A stretch of 64,000 nt of DNA from Rhodospirillaceae bacterium (GCA_029245025.1 JAQWQC010000001.1:1-64000), one strand, 5' to 3'. Shown: positions 8,949 to 18,515, counted from the stretch's first letter. The notes: generated by a model from the letters alone, not told the origin. Made by a program: numbers and translations.

Positions 8949-10157
8949 CTATGCTTTCTTAATAGCGTGGCGAATACCAAATCCGGGTTGAACAGATTTG
9001 GCGTCTTTATTCATCGTAAATCCAGCCTTTTCTAATTCGCCCTCGAAGTTGAAAGCAATGAAGTTTGGGGTCCATGGCTCGCAATTCCAACGATGGTCCC
9101 ACCAACGGAAAAACTGGCTATAGATATTGTTTTTATAGCTGCCAGTGCGGAAATCATTGGGGTAGTAATAGCCGCCAGGGCGCAAGACCCTGTGTGCCTC
9201 AGCAATAACTGCTTTGTTGGCTTCGGGAGGCATTTCATGGTTGATAATGAATGACGTCACAATATCAAAGTATCCGTCAGGAAATTTTGTATCTTCAGCT
9301 TTGCGCTGAGCAAAATGAACGTCTACTCCAATATCCCTAGCTTTTAAATGAGCGTAGCGGACCATCGGCCCACCAACATCGATGCCCCATACCTCTGCGT
9401 CGGGGAACCGCTCCTTTAAGGCCGATGTTAACCGGCCTATGCCACAACCCATATCAAGGATGCGTTTTACTTTGCCGTCTTCAGGTAATGGTAAGCGTTC
9501 GGCAGCCCGGACGTGATTCTGATCCTGCTCATTCCCTCCATGCATGCGTACCCCGGCAAAAAAACTATTTGTGCCATGATGGTAAACATGTCCATTAAGC
9601 GGGTCGCCAACATATCCTCCCGGCATCAGATGGAACTCATGCCGGGCATAATCAGGTATTTCTAAGTCTGGATTAAGTTCAAGAGTGCCGGGCCCATCTT
9701 TGTCCGCGGCGTCCATCTCAGCTAAGTACACATCAGCGTGTTCATGGAAATAGTCCTGAAGGAATTTCCACGTAATTTGTTGATTGCTAATCCACACGCG
9801 GGCGCTGGTTTGAGCTAAAAAATCGTCTTCGACAAGACTCACAGCTTCAGCCATTGTCAGGTCAGCTTTAGGGTCGAGGCCATTCTCTTCCAGAATTGTG
9901 TTCATCCGTTTTCGTGCGATGGGTGCGAACCGTTGGTGAAATTTTCGGAAGCCGGTAACGAAATCATGTTTGCTTTCAAGGTCCAGATCAGGGATGCGCT
10001 CAAAACGGCCCTGTACACCACGCCTATTAACATCTCCTTCGGGTGAAAGATTGATGTCAGTGAAAGTTGCTGCGCTTGCTTTGCGGCCAGAGAACGCAGC
10101 GCTGACGAAAGAGGTTACTGCTGCTGCGGCGGCGAACAGTGAACGGCGGTCGAGCAT
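8949..10157 (-). CDS. Tat-exported class I SAM-dependent methyltransferase
   Basis: The C-terminal half is a standard Rossmann methyltransferase: motif I ILDMGCGIGRLT at about 233-244, the acidic residue Asp260 in VWGIDVGG, and motif III/IV IVTSFIINHEMPPEA then HRVLRPGGYYYPND. The N-terminus MLDRRSLFAAAAAVTSF looks like a twin-arginine signal, with an AxA-type site (KASA) near residue 29. Residues 30-220 form an unrecognised N-terminal region. Export is odd because SAM is cytoplasmic. It precedes or ends the transcript of the FAD oxidase genes, 135 bases downstream on the same strand. Family is sure, export is likely, substrate is unknown. Confidence 0.82.
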   Translation of the reverse strand: MLDRRSLFAAAAAVTSFVSAAFSGRKASAATFTDINLSPEGDVNRRGVQGRFERIPDLDLESKHDFVTGFRKFHQRFAPIARKRMNTILEENGLDPKADLTMAEAVSLVEDDFLAQTSARVWISNQQITWKFLQDYFHEHADVYLAEMDAADKDGPGTLELNPDLEIPDYARHEFHLMPGGYVGDPLNGHVYHHGTNSFFAGVRMHGGNEQDQNHVRAAERLPLPEDGKVKRILDMGCGIGRLTSALKERFPDAEVWGIDVGGPMVRYAHLKARDIGVDVHFAQRKAEDTKFPDGYFDIVTSFIINHEMPPEANKAVIAEAHRVLRPGGYYYPNDFRTGSYKNNIYSQFFRWWDHRWNCEPWTPNFIAFNFEGELEKAGFTMNKDAKSVQPGFGIRHAIKKA

Positions 10158-10292
10158 TGTTTTTCTCCTGTTGGCCCAATTGTTCTTGTGGCCCTACAAT
10201 GGAACAAGTTAGAGGTAGTTAGGTCGCCGATGCACAACGATGCTTAAACTGCATTTTCTACCGGTGCGGTATTAATCATACAAACCAATGCG

Positions 10293-11768
10293 TTAAACCG
10301 TCGGCTCAATATTTGCGTTTAGGCGTAGGAAGTTTGTCGGGTCATATTTATTTTTTAAAGCAACGAGTCGATCGTAGTTGCCGCGATAATTCTCATTCAA
10401 TTTTTCTTGCTGCTGATCGACCATAAAGTTGACATAGAAACCACCGCTCGTGAACGGCTCCAGAGCGTCCCAGTAGTTGCGACACCATTGTACGTTTCCG
10501 TCAGATAGTTCGGCATCTTCCCAGCCACTGCTAATTTCTATTTGATACTGTGTATCTCGGTGAGGGAAAGCGGTTGCGTCGTTTGCTACCCTACCCACTT
10601 CTCCCCCGAACGGCGAAATGAGAAGAAGTGTTCGCCGAGAATCTGTGCCCGTGAAACGATCGACAGCATTATCGATAACTGCTGTTTCTATATCGGTGAA
10701 GAAACCAGATTTTGCGTAATAATGATGGCCGTGCGCGTTGTTCCGGTCGTTTCTTTTTTGCAGGTCGACGTATTCGATCGGCGCTACATTGCTAAATAAA
10801 GGTTTGCCAAATTTTCTGAGTGGCTCAATGAGCCGTTCCCCGTCGGCAAAGTCTCCGAAGTAACAACCCGATATCATCGCGAAACCGGACTCGCCCGGTG
10901 GGATGGCCATACCCGCGCCGATGTAAAGGTCATCCGGGGTGTTCATATTGAAATCGAAATAGAAATTGAGGACGTCTTTGGCGTCACTTATGGGATACAT
11001 AAATGAGACATTGAGGACCTTTGGCCCTACGCGGTGAAGTTGATACTCAAAGGATGTCACGATGCCAAAGTTTCCACCACCGCCGCGCAACCCCCACATC
11101 AAGTCTTGATTATCCTGGTCACTGGCGCGCAAGAACCGTCCATCCGGCGTAACAACGTCTGCAGATATAAAATTATCAATGGTTAGACCGTGCTTGCGCT
11201 GCAGTCGCCCAATCCCACCGCCGAGGGTCAGTCCAGCAGCACCAGTGTGAGAAACAACGCCTGCCGTGGTGGCCAGTCCGAAATGCTGTGACGCACGGTC
11301 AAGGGCTCCCAGTAGTACGCCAGGCTCGACACGCGCCGTTTTGGCAAACGGGTCCACATGCACACTATCCATGAGTGACATGTCAATCACCATGCCGCCG
11401 TCGCAGATGGACTTTCCGGAAATACTGTGGCCGCCACCTCGCAGGGCGACCAGTAGGTCATGTGTCCGGGCGAATTCGACGGCGTTTATAACGTCTTTGA
11501 TGCCTGAGCATCGGGCTACAAGAGCAGGGCGCCTATCATTCCAGGCCCCGTTCCAGATTTTACGGGCCTCATTGTAACCTGCGCTGGTCGGGCGGAGGAG
11601 GGGGCCGCGAAGGCTGTCACCAAGTTCCTTGATCTCTGCATCCGACAGAATTATCTCTCCACCTGACAAGGTTTTGGCTGGCAGGTTTGCCGCGCTAGCG
11701 CTTGTATAGGGCACAGACGAAATCGCTGCGGCACCCAATGCTGATGTTACAAACGTACGCCTTTTCAT
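10293..11768 (-). CDS. Tat-exported FAD-linked oxidase (berberine-bridge-like), copy 3
   Basis: This 491-residue protein has a PCMH-type FAD domain (RGGGHSISGKSICDGG, His114 being the expected covalent FAD site) and a BBE C-terminal motif (KYDPTNFLRLNANIEP). The second FAD anchor (Cys) of bicovalent berberine-bridge enzymes is absent: the place reads AGVVSHTGAAG. MKRRTFVTSALGAAAISS is a Tat signal. AAAGGA lies 8-9 bases before the ATG. Such enzymes oxidise alcohols, sugars or phenolics with O2. It is the most divergent of three tandem copies, each 491 residues from the MKRR start. It lies 19 bases downstream of copy 2, so they form one operon. Confidence 0.88.
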   Translation of the reverse strand: MKRRTFVTSALGAAAISSVPYTSASAANLPAKTLSGGEIILSDAEIKELGDSLRGPLLRPTSAGYNEARKIWNGAWNDRRPALVARCSGIKDVINAVEFARTHDLLVALRGGGHSISGKSICDGGMVIDMSLMDSVHVDPFAKTARVEPGVLLGALDRASQHFGLATTAGVVSHTGAAGLTLGGGIGRLQRKHGLTIDNFISADVVTPDGRFLRASDQDNQDLMWGLRGGGGNFGIVTSFEYQLHRVGPKVLNVSFMYPISDAKDVLNFYFDFNMNTPDDLYIGAGMAIPPGESGFAMISGCYFGDFADGERLIEPLRKFGKPLFSNVAPIEYVDLQKRNDRNNAHGHHYYAKSGFFTDIETAVIDNAVDRFTGTDSRRTLLLISPFGGEVGRVANDATAFPHRDTQYQIEISSGWEDAELSDGNVQWCRNYWDALEPFTSGGFYVNFMVDQQQEKLNENYRGNYDRLVALKNKYDPTNFLRLNANIEPTV

Positions 11769-11787
11769 GGTGGTGTTTCCTTTAGTG

Positions 11788-13263
11788 TCAAATAGTCGGT
11801 TCGATATTAGCGTTTAGCCGAAACAGATTCGTCGGATCGTATTTATTCTTGAGTTCCACCAGGCGTCGATAGTTTTTACCATAGGACTCACTGACCTGAT
11901 CCTGTTCTTCATCCATCAGTTCATTGACGTAAAAATCTTTGGCAGTGTAAGGCTCTAAAGCGTCCCAATAGTCCCGGCCCCATTGAACGTATTCCTCCGA
12001 GAGGTTTGGATTAGTCCAATGACCTCCCACTTCTATACCCCAATTGGCATGGCGGTGAGGCCAGGCTGTAGCGTCGCTGTCAACACGGCCAACCGCTCCG
12101 CCGAAGCGAACAAAGCGCATTGTGGTGAATCGGTCCGGTGCCGGTCCCCAACGCTCGACCAACACATCAAGGAGCGTAGGGTCGAAGTCATTTATATGCC
12201 GGCCTTTGATGTAGTATCGGCGTCCGTGAGCGTTGCGGCCATCGGCTGCACTCTGTTGATCGACAAAATTAATAGGTTGAACGGCTTTCAGCGATGGTTT
12301 GCCAAAGTCCAACAACGGTTGGATATCACGCTCAGCTTGCCTCTGATCACCCGCATGGGTCACCCCCACAAAGACAGCGCCTTCGCCATCTTCCGTCATC
12401 GTCATACCCGAAACGACGTTTACGTCGTCTGGCGCGTCCAGCGAATACTCAAAGCTGAACTCCAGGGCGTCCCGTGCTTGATCCATCGGATATACGCAGC
12501 CACCAGTGATTGAGGTCGGGCCGAAGGAGTGCGCTTGATATTCAAAGGACGTGACAACTCCAAAGTTGCCGCCACCGCCGCGTACACCCCAAAAGAGATC
12601 CAAGTTTTCATCGTTGCTGGCATGGCGTAGCTGTCCGTCGGCTGTAACGATATCTACCGAAAGAAGATTGTCTATGGTCAAACCCCACTTCCGCATAAGG
12701 CTGCCAATACCGCCGCCCAGCGTTAGTCCGGCAACACCCGTATGCGAGACCACACCTGCGGGAACAATCAGACCATGGGCTTGTGTCTCCCGATCCAGAT
12801 CACCCAAAAGCGCTCCCGGTCCGACACGGACCGTCTTAGTTGGCAAGTCAAGCAAGACGGTTCTCATGGGAGACAGGTCGATCACCAAACCGCCATCGCA
12901 AATCGACATGCCGGAAATGGAATGGCCACCGCCACGCACCGCAACAAGCAAGTCGTGTGTGCGGGCAAAATTGACGGCGTTGATGACGTCGTCTGTGTCG
13001 GCGCATTGAGCGATCAGCGCGGGGCGTTTGCTGTCCCAAATCCCGTTCCAGATTTTTCTCGCCGAGTCATAGCGAGGACTGCCGGGCCTGAGGAGAGCGA
13101 AGGTAAGGCTGTCCGCAAATTCCTTGATTTCCGCGCGAGTTAGAGTCGTCTCTCCGCCCGTCCGGGTGACCGCCGCGAGGTCCGCAGCAAAGGCTTCCTT
13201 GTGGGGAATGGAAGAAAGTGCGGCCGCACCCAATGCTGACGAGAGGAAGTCGCGTCTTTTCAC
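11788..13263 (-). CDS. Tat-exported FAD-linked oxidase (berberine-bridge-like), copy 2
   Basis: From GTG 13263 the protein is 491 residues, begins MKRRDFLSSALGAAALSS (Tat signal), and has AAAAGGA about 10 bases upstream. A TTG at 13299 would overlap copy 1 and put 12 extra residues before the Tat motif, so I prefer 13263. His114 in RGGGHSISG is the likely covalent FAD site, and the motif AGVVSHTGVAGLTLGGGIG lacks the second Cys anchor. The BBE end motif is KYDPTNLFRLNANIEP. It is closest to copy 1 at 13283; many blocks are identical (for example TRTGGETTLTRAE and WPHRHA). Likely a periplasmic oxidase of an alcohol or phenolic. Confidence 0.88.
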   Translation of the reverse strand: MKRRDFLSSALGAAALSSIPHKEAFAADLAAVTRTGGETTLTRAEIKEFADSLTFALLRPGSPRYDSARKIWNGIWDSKRPALIAQCADTDDVINAVNFARTHDLLVAVRGGGHSISGMSICDGGLVIDLSPMRTVLLDLPTKTVRVGPGALLGDLDRETQAHGLIVPAGVVSHTGVAGLTLGGGIGSLMRKWGLTIDNLLSVDIVTADGQLRHASNDENLDLFWGVRGGGGNFGVVTSFEYQAHSFGPTSITGGCVYPMDQARDALEFSFEYSLDAPDDVNVVSGMTMTEDGEGAVFVGVTHAGDQRQAERDIQPLLDFGKPSLKAVQPINFVDQQSAADGRNAHGRRYYIKGRHINDFDPTLLDVLVERWGPAPDRFTTMRFVRFGGAVGRVDSDATAWPHRHANWGIEVGGHWTNPNLSEEYVQWGRDYWDALEPYTAKDFYVNELMDEEQDQVSESYGKNYRRLVELKNKYDPTNLFRLNANIEPTI

Positions 13264-13282
13264 GGAAAGGAATTCCTTTTGA

Positions 13283-14773
13283 TCAGACTGTCGGTTCAAT
13301 ATTGGCGTTTAGCCGGAACAAGTTAGTCGGGTCATACTTGTTCTTCAGTTCAACGAGTCTTTTGTAATTTTGGCCATACGACTCGTTCACTTGATCCTGT
13401 TCTTCATCCATCAGTTCATTGAGATACAATTCTCGCGATGTATAGGGTTCCAGGGCATCCCAATAGTCACGGCCCCATTGAACGTATTCCTCCGACTGGT
13501 CTGGGTTTGTCCAGTGTCCGCCCAGTTCAATGTCCCACTTAGCATGGCGGTGGGGCCAGGCTGTGGCGTCGTTATCAACCTGACTGACCGCACCGCCAAA
13601 ACGAACAATCCGCATGGTCGTATACCTACCAGGCGCCGATCCCCAACGCTCAAACAACACATCAAGCATTTTGGGGTCATAGTCATTCATATGGCGGCCC
13701 TTGATGTAATAGAGACGCCCGTGCGAATTGGCGGCATCACGGCCGCTTTGTTCCTCCACGTAGTTTGCTTTGCGCGTAACGTCGGCGAGTTCTCTGCCGA
13801 AATTACGAAGCGGCTGAAGAACACGTTCGGCCTTTGATTCATCCCCAACATAGGTGATGGCAATGATGGCGGCATCGATGCCGTCTTCAGTCTTCGTCAT
13901 GCCAGCATTAATACCGAGTGAGTCGGGGGCATTCTCAGAAAATTCAAAACTAAAATCCAAGGCGTCCTTAGCATGTTCCCTGGAATAGAGAATTCCGCCT
14001 CCGATATAGGTAGGGCCGAATGTGGTCGCCTTAAACTCAAAGGCGGTAACGACGCCAAAGTTACCACCACCACCACGCACACCCCAGAACAAGTCTTGGT
14101 TTTCGTCTTCACTGGCCCTGCGTAATTGACCATCAGCCGTCACGATGTCGACGGCGAGTAGGCTGTCAATGGTGAGGCCGTGCATGCGCATGAGCCGGCC
14201 AATACCGCCGCCGAGGGTCAACCCAGCAACGCCGGTGTGCGACACCACACCCGCCGGAACGACCAATCCGTAGTTTTGAGTGTCGCGATCAACGTCTCCC
14301 AGCAACGCGCCCCCCGCAACCCGAACGGTCTTGGTCGCGACGTCCGTCAGGACGGTACGCATTGGAGAGAGGTCAATAACCAGACCTCCATCACACACAG
14401 ACATGCCCGATATTGAATGACCACCACCACGGACAGCGACCAACAAATCATGGGTGCGTGCAAAGTTAACGGCACTGATAACGTCATCTGTGTCGGCACA
14501 TTGGGCGATGAGCGCCGGACGCCGGTTGTCCCAAATGCCATTCCATATTTTGCGGGCTGAATCGTATCTCGGTGTTCCTGGGCTCAACAGCGCGTAGGTG
14601 AGACTATCGGCAAATTCCTTGAGCTCAGCGCGGGTGAGGGTGGTTTCGCCGCCTGTTCGAGTTACCGCTGCAAGGTCCGTCGCAAAGGCTTCCTTAGCTG
14701 GAATAGCCGCTAGCGCCGCGGCACTCAACGAAGTGGTTAGGACATCGCGCCGTTTCATTTGCCGTTTTCCCAT
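13283..14773 (-). CDS. Tat-exported FAD-linked oxidase (berberine-bridge-like), copy 1
   Basis: This is the first gene of the minus-strand oxidase operon. ATG 14773 has AGGGAG 7 bases upstream and gives MGKRQMKRRDVLTTSLSAAALAAIP, a Tat signal. An ATG at 14758 would start exactly at MKRR and give 491 residues like the other two copies. The FAD motif RGGGHSISGMSVCDGG and the BBE end KYDPTNLFRLNANIEP are present. There is no second Cys anchor (AGVVSHTGVAG). It is divergent from the operon at 15069 and shares an AT-rich, operator-containing control region with it. Substrate is not deducible. Confidence 0.88.
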   Translation of the reverse strand: MGKRQMKRRDVLTTSLSAAALAAIPAKEAFATDLAAVTRTGGETTLTRAELKEFADSLTYALLSPGTPRYDSARKIWNGIWDNRRPALIAQCADTDDVISAVNFARTHDLLVAVRGGGHSISGMSVCDGGLVIDLSPMRTVLTDVATKTVRVAGGALLGDVDRDTQNYGLVVPAGVVSHTGVAGLTLGGGIGRLMRMHGLTIDSLLAVDIVTADGQLRRASEDENQDLFWGVRGGGGNFGVVTAFEFKATTFGPTYIGGGILYSREHAKDALDFSFEFSENAPDSLGINAGMTKTEDGIDAAIIAITYVGDESKAERVLQPLRNFGRELADVTRKANYVEEQSGRDAANSHGRLYYIKGRHMNDYDPKMLDVLFERWGSAPGRYTTMRIVRFGGAVSQVDNDATAWPHRHAKWDIELGGHWTNPDQSEEYVQWGRDYWDALEPYTSRELYLNELMDEEQDQVNESYGQNYKRLVELKNKYDPTNLFRLNANIEPTV

Positions 14774-14865
14774 GGCCACACTCCCTAAATATAGAAATTT
14801 GCAGTATTAGTGATATCGGATACATTTTAATCATATATATGCCATCTTAGGTCGTCTACAATATT

Positions 14866-14882
14866 TATAACAATCTGTTATA
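14866..14882. promoter_or_regulatory. Palindrome TATAACA-N3-TGTTATA, candidate operator
   Basis: A perfect inverted repeat with 7-base arms and a 3-base centre, in the AT-rich 295-base divergent region between the oxidase operon and the MBL operon. Its core AACA-N3-TGTT recurs at 25439-25449. Both copies are centred about 55 bases upstream of a LacI-type operator. It is probably a protein-binding site, though AT-rich palindromes can arise by chance. Confidence 0.45.
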
Positions 14883-14920
14883 TATAGTTAATAATCATTA
14901 TTATCAAATGACCGGTCGGT

Positions 14921-14936
14921 ATGCATACGCTTGCAT
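14921..14936 (+). promoter_or_regulatory. LacI-type operator upstream of the 15069 operon
   Basis: ATGCATACGCTTGCAT is a near palindrome around a central CG, the usual shape of LacI-family operators. It matches the sites at 25381 (minus strand) and 36105. Its TTGCAT end (14931-14936) faces the gene at 15069 and could be a -35 box. A good -10 box at 16-18 bases is not evident here. It is also 148 bases upstream of the divergent oxidase gene. The regulator is probably the LacI protein at 25620. Confidence 0.65.
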
Positions 14937-15068
14937 TTTATGACGGTTTTTAGTAGTTCTTTAGCTCGGGTGGGCTCAACTGTATCAGGGCTTAAGGCCT
15001 GCCAATCACTGTAGTTCGTGGCCCATTGGTTGATCCAAATGGGCCAAATCATGAGGGGAATCAGGGCC

Positions 15069-16946
15069 ATGGGACATCATTCACTATACCTATACCTCTC
15101 GCGAGCTCTGCGTGGTGCGATCGTCTTGGGTCTGTCGTCCACGCTATTGGGATTTCCTGCCAGTTCAGGATGGGCCATGTCGCGCAATTCCAGTCAATTG
15201 GAAGCTGCCGAACTTCTTGAACTGGCGCTCAAAGGATTGGGAGGCCGCGACCTCATCGCCGGATTAAATTCCACAACCATAGAGACGGAAAGAAAGTCAT
15301 TTATTAAAGGGCAGGGTCTGGAACCCGGATCCGGAATCATGAGTGTCCAGGCGATCAAATCAAAGATCACCCACGACATTGCAGGGAACCGGTGGCGCTC
15401 GGATGTCGTGATCGACATCATTGGCGGCGAACAGATGTTTCGGTCAGAACTCGTTGATGGAGATGTGGGATACACCGTTGGCACGGCTGATCCGATTGGG
15501 GCGCTGCCTGAAGACGTCAACGCCATGGGGTCGGATATCGTTTCGTCGACGATTAAGACGGAGCAATTGCTCAACCCACATCTATTGCTGATAGACGTTA
15601 TCGGTGGGAGGTTGACCGCGTCGCTCGTAGACGAGGGGCAAGACAAAGTTACCGGTAGACAATTTACCGAAGACGAAATTCTCCCCGTGACAATGGCAAG
15701 AGAGCGCCAAAGCGGCAGGCGCACGTTGATTGGCAATGCGGCGTGGCTCGAACGTTTGCAAGGCAGTGCGTTCTTTGACGTTTCAGTACAAAATTATGAA
15801 ATTGACGAAGCCTGGCTAGACCGGTGGAATAGTAGCGGTGAAGTGGATCCGACAACGCACCATCGGTTACAACTCGAAGGAAATGAATCGCCCATAACGC
15901 TGTATATCCATCGCGAAACGGGTCAAATCAGCAAACTACAAACCATGCAGTGGGACGTCATCTACGGTGACATTCCTGTCTGGGCAACCTTTCAGGATCA
16001 CCGTACATTTGGCGACATCGTTTTGCCGACACTCGCGCGGCTGTCTTTTGGTGGCGCGCCTCGCATTGAGGAAAAGCGGACCAGTGTAGTGGTGAACCCG
16101 TCCTTCGATGAAACGTACTTTGGTGTGTCGTCAGAAAAAGCTCATGACGCTGATTTAGAAGTTGCGACACGCGGCCGACTCGTCAGTCAATCCATGCTGG
16201 CATTTGGCTTTGCCGGTGCAGGCCGTCCAGAGATAGGGTCTGTACAAATTGATGATGGCGTACACCTTGTTTACGCGGTCCCAATTGATGCGGTTTACAC
16301 TATGGTTGTGGAGCAAGAGGACGGGATCGTCGTTATTGAGCCAGGCATGAATGATCTCAAGAGTGAAGAGATTATCAAATGGATTAACCAGCGCTTTCCA
16401 TACAAACCTATAACGCATCTGTTCATCTCTCACTTTCACAATGATCACTCCGGCGGGCTTCGGCCCTATGTGGCAGCAGGTGCCGCGCTTGTCGTTCATG
16501 AAGAAGGAACGGACTTCTACAGAGCCCAGGTGGGCCGACCGAAATCAAAAATTCTTGCCGACGCGCTGGATCGAAATCCAACCGATGCGAAGATTATCTC
16601 AGTTCCAGCCGATGAGACCTATCGCATTGAAGACACCGTGCGGCCCATCGTGGTTTACCCGGTCGAGACTGCCCATACATCGGACATGATTTTTGCCGTG
16701 ATTGAGAAACAAGGCATTCTTTACGCCGCTGATCTTTATATAAGTGCCGTTGCCCGCATGTTGCGCGCGGGACTAGACCGGCCGCCGGGTACGCCAGACA
16801 CCCGCGTTCCGTTTCATGCAGCCGTTACTTTAGCGGACGCAATTAAAACCCATAATCTGGATGTGCCGGTTCTAGTCGGCTCACATGATATTGATCCTGT
16901 CACATATTCCGAGCTCATGGCGTATCTTGAGGCTCGTGATTATTGA
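15069..16946 (+). CDS. Exported two-domain MBL-fold metallohydrolase
   Basis: The protein (625 residues from ATG 15069, AGGGGA 9 bases upstream) has a signal peptide (ALRGAIVLGLSSTLLGFPASSGWA). A beta-rich N-terminal region of about 330 residues is of unknown type. The C-terminal metallo-beta-lactamase domain has the zinc motif HFHNDHSGG (H455-x-H457-x-D459-H460), a later His in ETAHTSD, and GSHDID near the end. It is likely a periplasmic hydrolase of an ester, lactone or similar bond. A paralogue with the same layout ends this operon (21022). The tannase-like gene follows after 12 bases. GTG 15018 and ATG 15051 are alternative starts with poorer ribosome sites. Confidence 0.82.
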   Translation: MGHHSLYLYLSRALRGAIVLGLSSTLLGFPASSGWAMSRNSSQLEAAELLELALKGLGGRDLIAGLNSTTIETERKSFIKGQGLEPGSGIMSVQAIKSKITHDIAGNRWRSDVVIDIIGGEQMFRSELVDGDVGYTVGTADPIGALPEDVNAMGSDIVSSTIKTEQLLNPHLLLIDVIGGRLTASLVDEGQDKVTGRQFTEDEILPVTMARERQSGRRTLIGNAAWLERLQGSAFFDVSVQNYEIDEAWLDRWNSSGEVDPTTHHRLQLEGNESPITLYIHRETGQISKLQTMQWDVIYGDIPVWATFQDHRTFGDIVLPTLARLSFGGAPRIEEKRTSVVVNPSFDETYFGVSSEKAHDADLEVATRGRLVSQSMLAFGFAGAGRPEIGSVQIDDGVHLVYAVPIDAVYTMVVEQEDGIVVIEPGMNDLKSEEIIKWINQRFPYKPITHLFISHFHNDHSGGLRPYVAAGAALVVHEEGTDFYRAQVGRPKSKILADALDRNPTDAKIISVPADETYRIEDTVRPIVVYPVETAHTSDMIFAVIEKQGILYAADLYISAVARMLRAGLDRPPGTPDTRVPFHAAVTLADAIKTHNLDVPVLVGSHDIDPVTYSELMAYLEARDY

Positions 16947-16958
16947 GCGGAGCTTGCA

Positions 16959-18485
16959 ATGCCTACAATTAAGCGGATTGCTCTTGTCGGGACTTTCATT
17001 TGTGGGTGGTGTATTGGCTTAACCGGTACGAGCCAAGCCCAAGGCGATTTAGTCGGACAATGTCAGGCGTTGCTGCTGGAAGATTTTTCAGGTGTGACCG
17101 ACGCACCTACGCAAATTACGTCTGTGACCTATGTTGATAAGGCGGACGACAGGGTTGCACATTGCCTAGTCGAAGGCTACGTCACTCCCACGATCGGTAT
17201 AGAAGTCCGCCTTCCGGCAGACAATTGGAACGGAAAGTTCATCAAACGGGGGTGCGGTGCCTATTGCGGAACCATGGAAAGTGTTTGGTGGGATTGCACT
17301 AACCACGTCAACGACGGCTACGCCTGCGTGGTCAGCGACATGGGGCACAGGAGCACTCTCGGCGATGCCAAGTGGGCCTATAACAATCCCAACCTAGAAA
17401 TCGATTTTGGGTACCGGGCAACTCATGTGGCGACGGTCGCTGGCAAAGCCATCACAGAAGCTTTCTATGGAAATGCTCCGCAACATTCCTATTACATGGG
17501 GTGTTCCACCGGTGGCCGCCAAGGCATGGTTGAAGCCCAGCGTTTCCCGTGGGACTTCGACGGCATTATCGCCGGTGCGCCGGTGATCAACGAAACCGGT
17601 GCCGGAATGAGGCTGATTTGGACGACGGCCGGCAATCTCGACGAAAACCGGGAGCAGATTTTAACGGCGTCCGAGATTCCCTTGCTGTACGACGCCGCCA
17701 TCGCCAAATGCGATGGGTATGACGGCGATTTTGACGGCATTATCGATGACCCCCGCAACTGCGATTTTGACCCTGATCAATTGCAATGTAGCGCCAGCAA
17801 TGGCGATGATTGTCTCACCGATACACAGGTGGACGTCGCGCGCAAAATTTACAGCGGTCCACAGACGTCCGATGGGGAATCGCTTTACACCGGAGGTGCG
17901 ATGCCGGGGTCTGAGTTAGACTGGGTCGGGAATTACATATCAACCACCGGCGAACCAGGCCGGTACTATTTCATGATCGGTGACATGTTCCGCTATATGG
18001 GATTCCTTCCTGATCCCGGCCCTTCCTGGCAGCCCGAGGATTTCGATTTCGACCGGGACTACAAACGCCTCGGCATGATGGAAGGGATGTATTCCGGTTC
18101 CAATCCGGACCTGCGTAAGTTTCGCGATGCCGGTGGCAAACTACTCGTGTACCACGGCTGGGCCGATTACTCGGTCATACCCCTTAACACAGTCGACTAC
18201 TATGAATTGGCGACCCGGACCATGGGCGGGACGGAGGCCATTCAAGAATTCTTCCGCTTATTCATGATTCCCGGCATGAGCCATTGCAGTGGCGGGGCCG
18301 GGGCTTACGCCATTGATTACCTTTCTTATATGGAAGAGTGGGTCGAACAGGGCCGACCGCCGGATGTGTTGACTGGCTATCACCCTGAAGAGCAAACGGA
18401 TCGCTTTGGCACCGATTTTCCTCTTGATCCAGACAAGATTGAGTTTTCGAGAGAAGTTTATCCATATCCAACACCCGCACGCTGA
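16959..18485 (+). CDS. Exported tannase/feruloyl-esterase family hydrolase
   Basis: The 508-residue precursor has a signal peptide (to about TSQAQ, residue 28). The catalytic triad motifs of the family are complete: GCSTGGRQG (Ser183), HGWADYSV (Asp) and GMSHCSGG (His). The two Cys next to Ser and His form the family's typical disulfide. A calcium-binding lid loop (DGYDGDFDGIIDD) is near residue 250. These enzymes cleave gallate, ferulate or other aromatic-acid esters, usually outside the cytoplasm. This gives the best clue that the operon handles a phenolic ester, although the family also includes other esterases such as MHETase. Confidence 0.92.
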   Translation: MPTIKRIALVGTFICGWCIGLTGTSQAQGDLVGQCQALLLEDFSGVTDAPTQITSVTYVDKADDRVAHCLVEGYVTPTIGIEVRLPADNWNGKFIKRGCGAYCGTMESVWWDCTNHVNDGYACVVSDMGHRSTLGDAKWAYNNPNLEIDFGYRATHVATVAGKAITEAFYGNAPQHSYYMGCSTGGRQGMVEAQRFPWDFDGIIAGAPVINETGAGMRLIWTTAGNLDENREQILTASEIPLLYDAAIAKCDGYDGDFDGIIDDPRNCDFDPDQLQCSASNGDDCLTDTQVDVARKIYSGPQTSDGESLYTGGAMPGSELDWVGNYISTTGEPGRYYFMIGDMFRYMGFLPDPGPSWQPEDFDFDRDYKRLGMMEGMYSGSNPDLRKFRDAGGKLLVYHGWADYSVIPLNTVDYYELATRTMGGTEAIQEFFRLFMIPGMSHCSGGAGAYAIDYLSYMEEWVEQGRPPDVLTGYHPEEQTDRFGTDFPLDPDKIEFSREVYPYPTPAR

Positions 18486-18515
18486 TGCAGTGGTGCGATT
18501 CAAAGGGAGGGCAAA

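Noticed and set aside
11696-11708. AGCGCTTGTATAG, resembling the LacI-type operator
   Set aside because: It lies inside the Tat signal coding region of the third oxidase and matches only half of the site. Likely chance.
12551-13009. Open frames opposite the FAD oxidase genes (also near 11266 and 14180)
   Set aside because: Several recur at matching places in the paralogues, as expected from mirror-image codon use of similar genes, and they lack ribosome sites and domain features.
16947-16958. GCTTGCAA half-site before the tannase gene
   Set aside because: Only 12 bases separate the two genes and the other half-site is missing. There is no room for a promoter.
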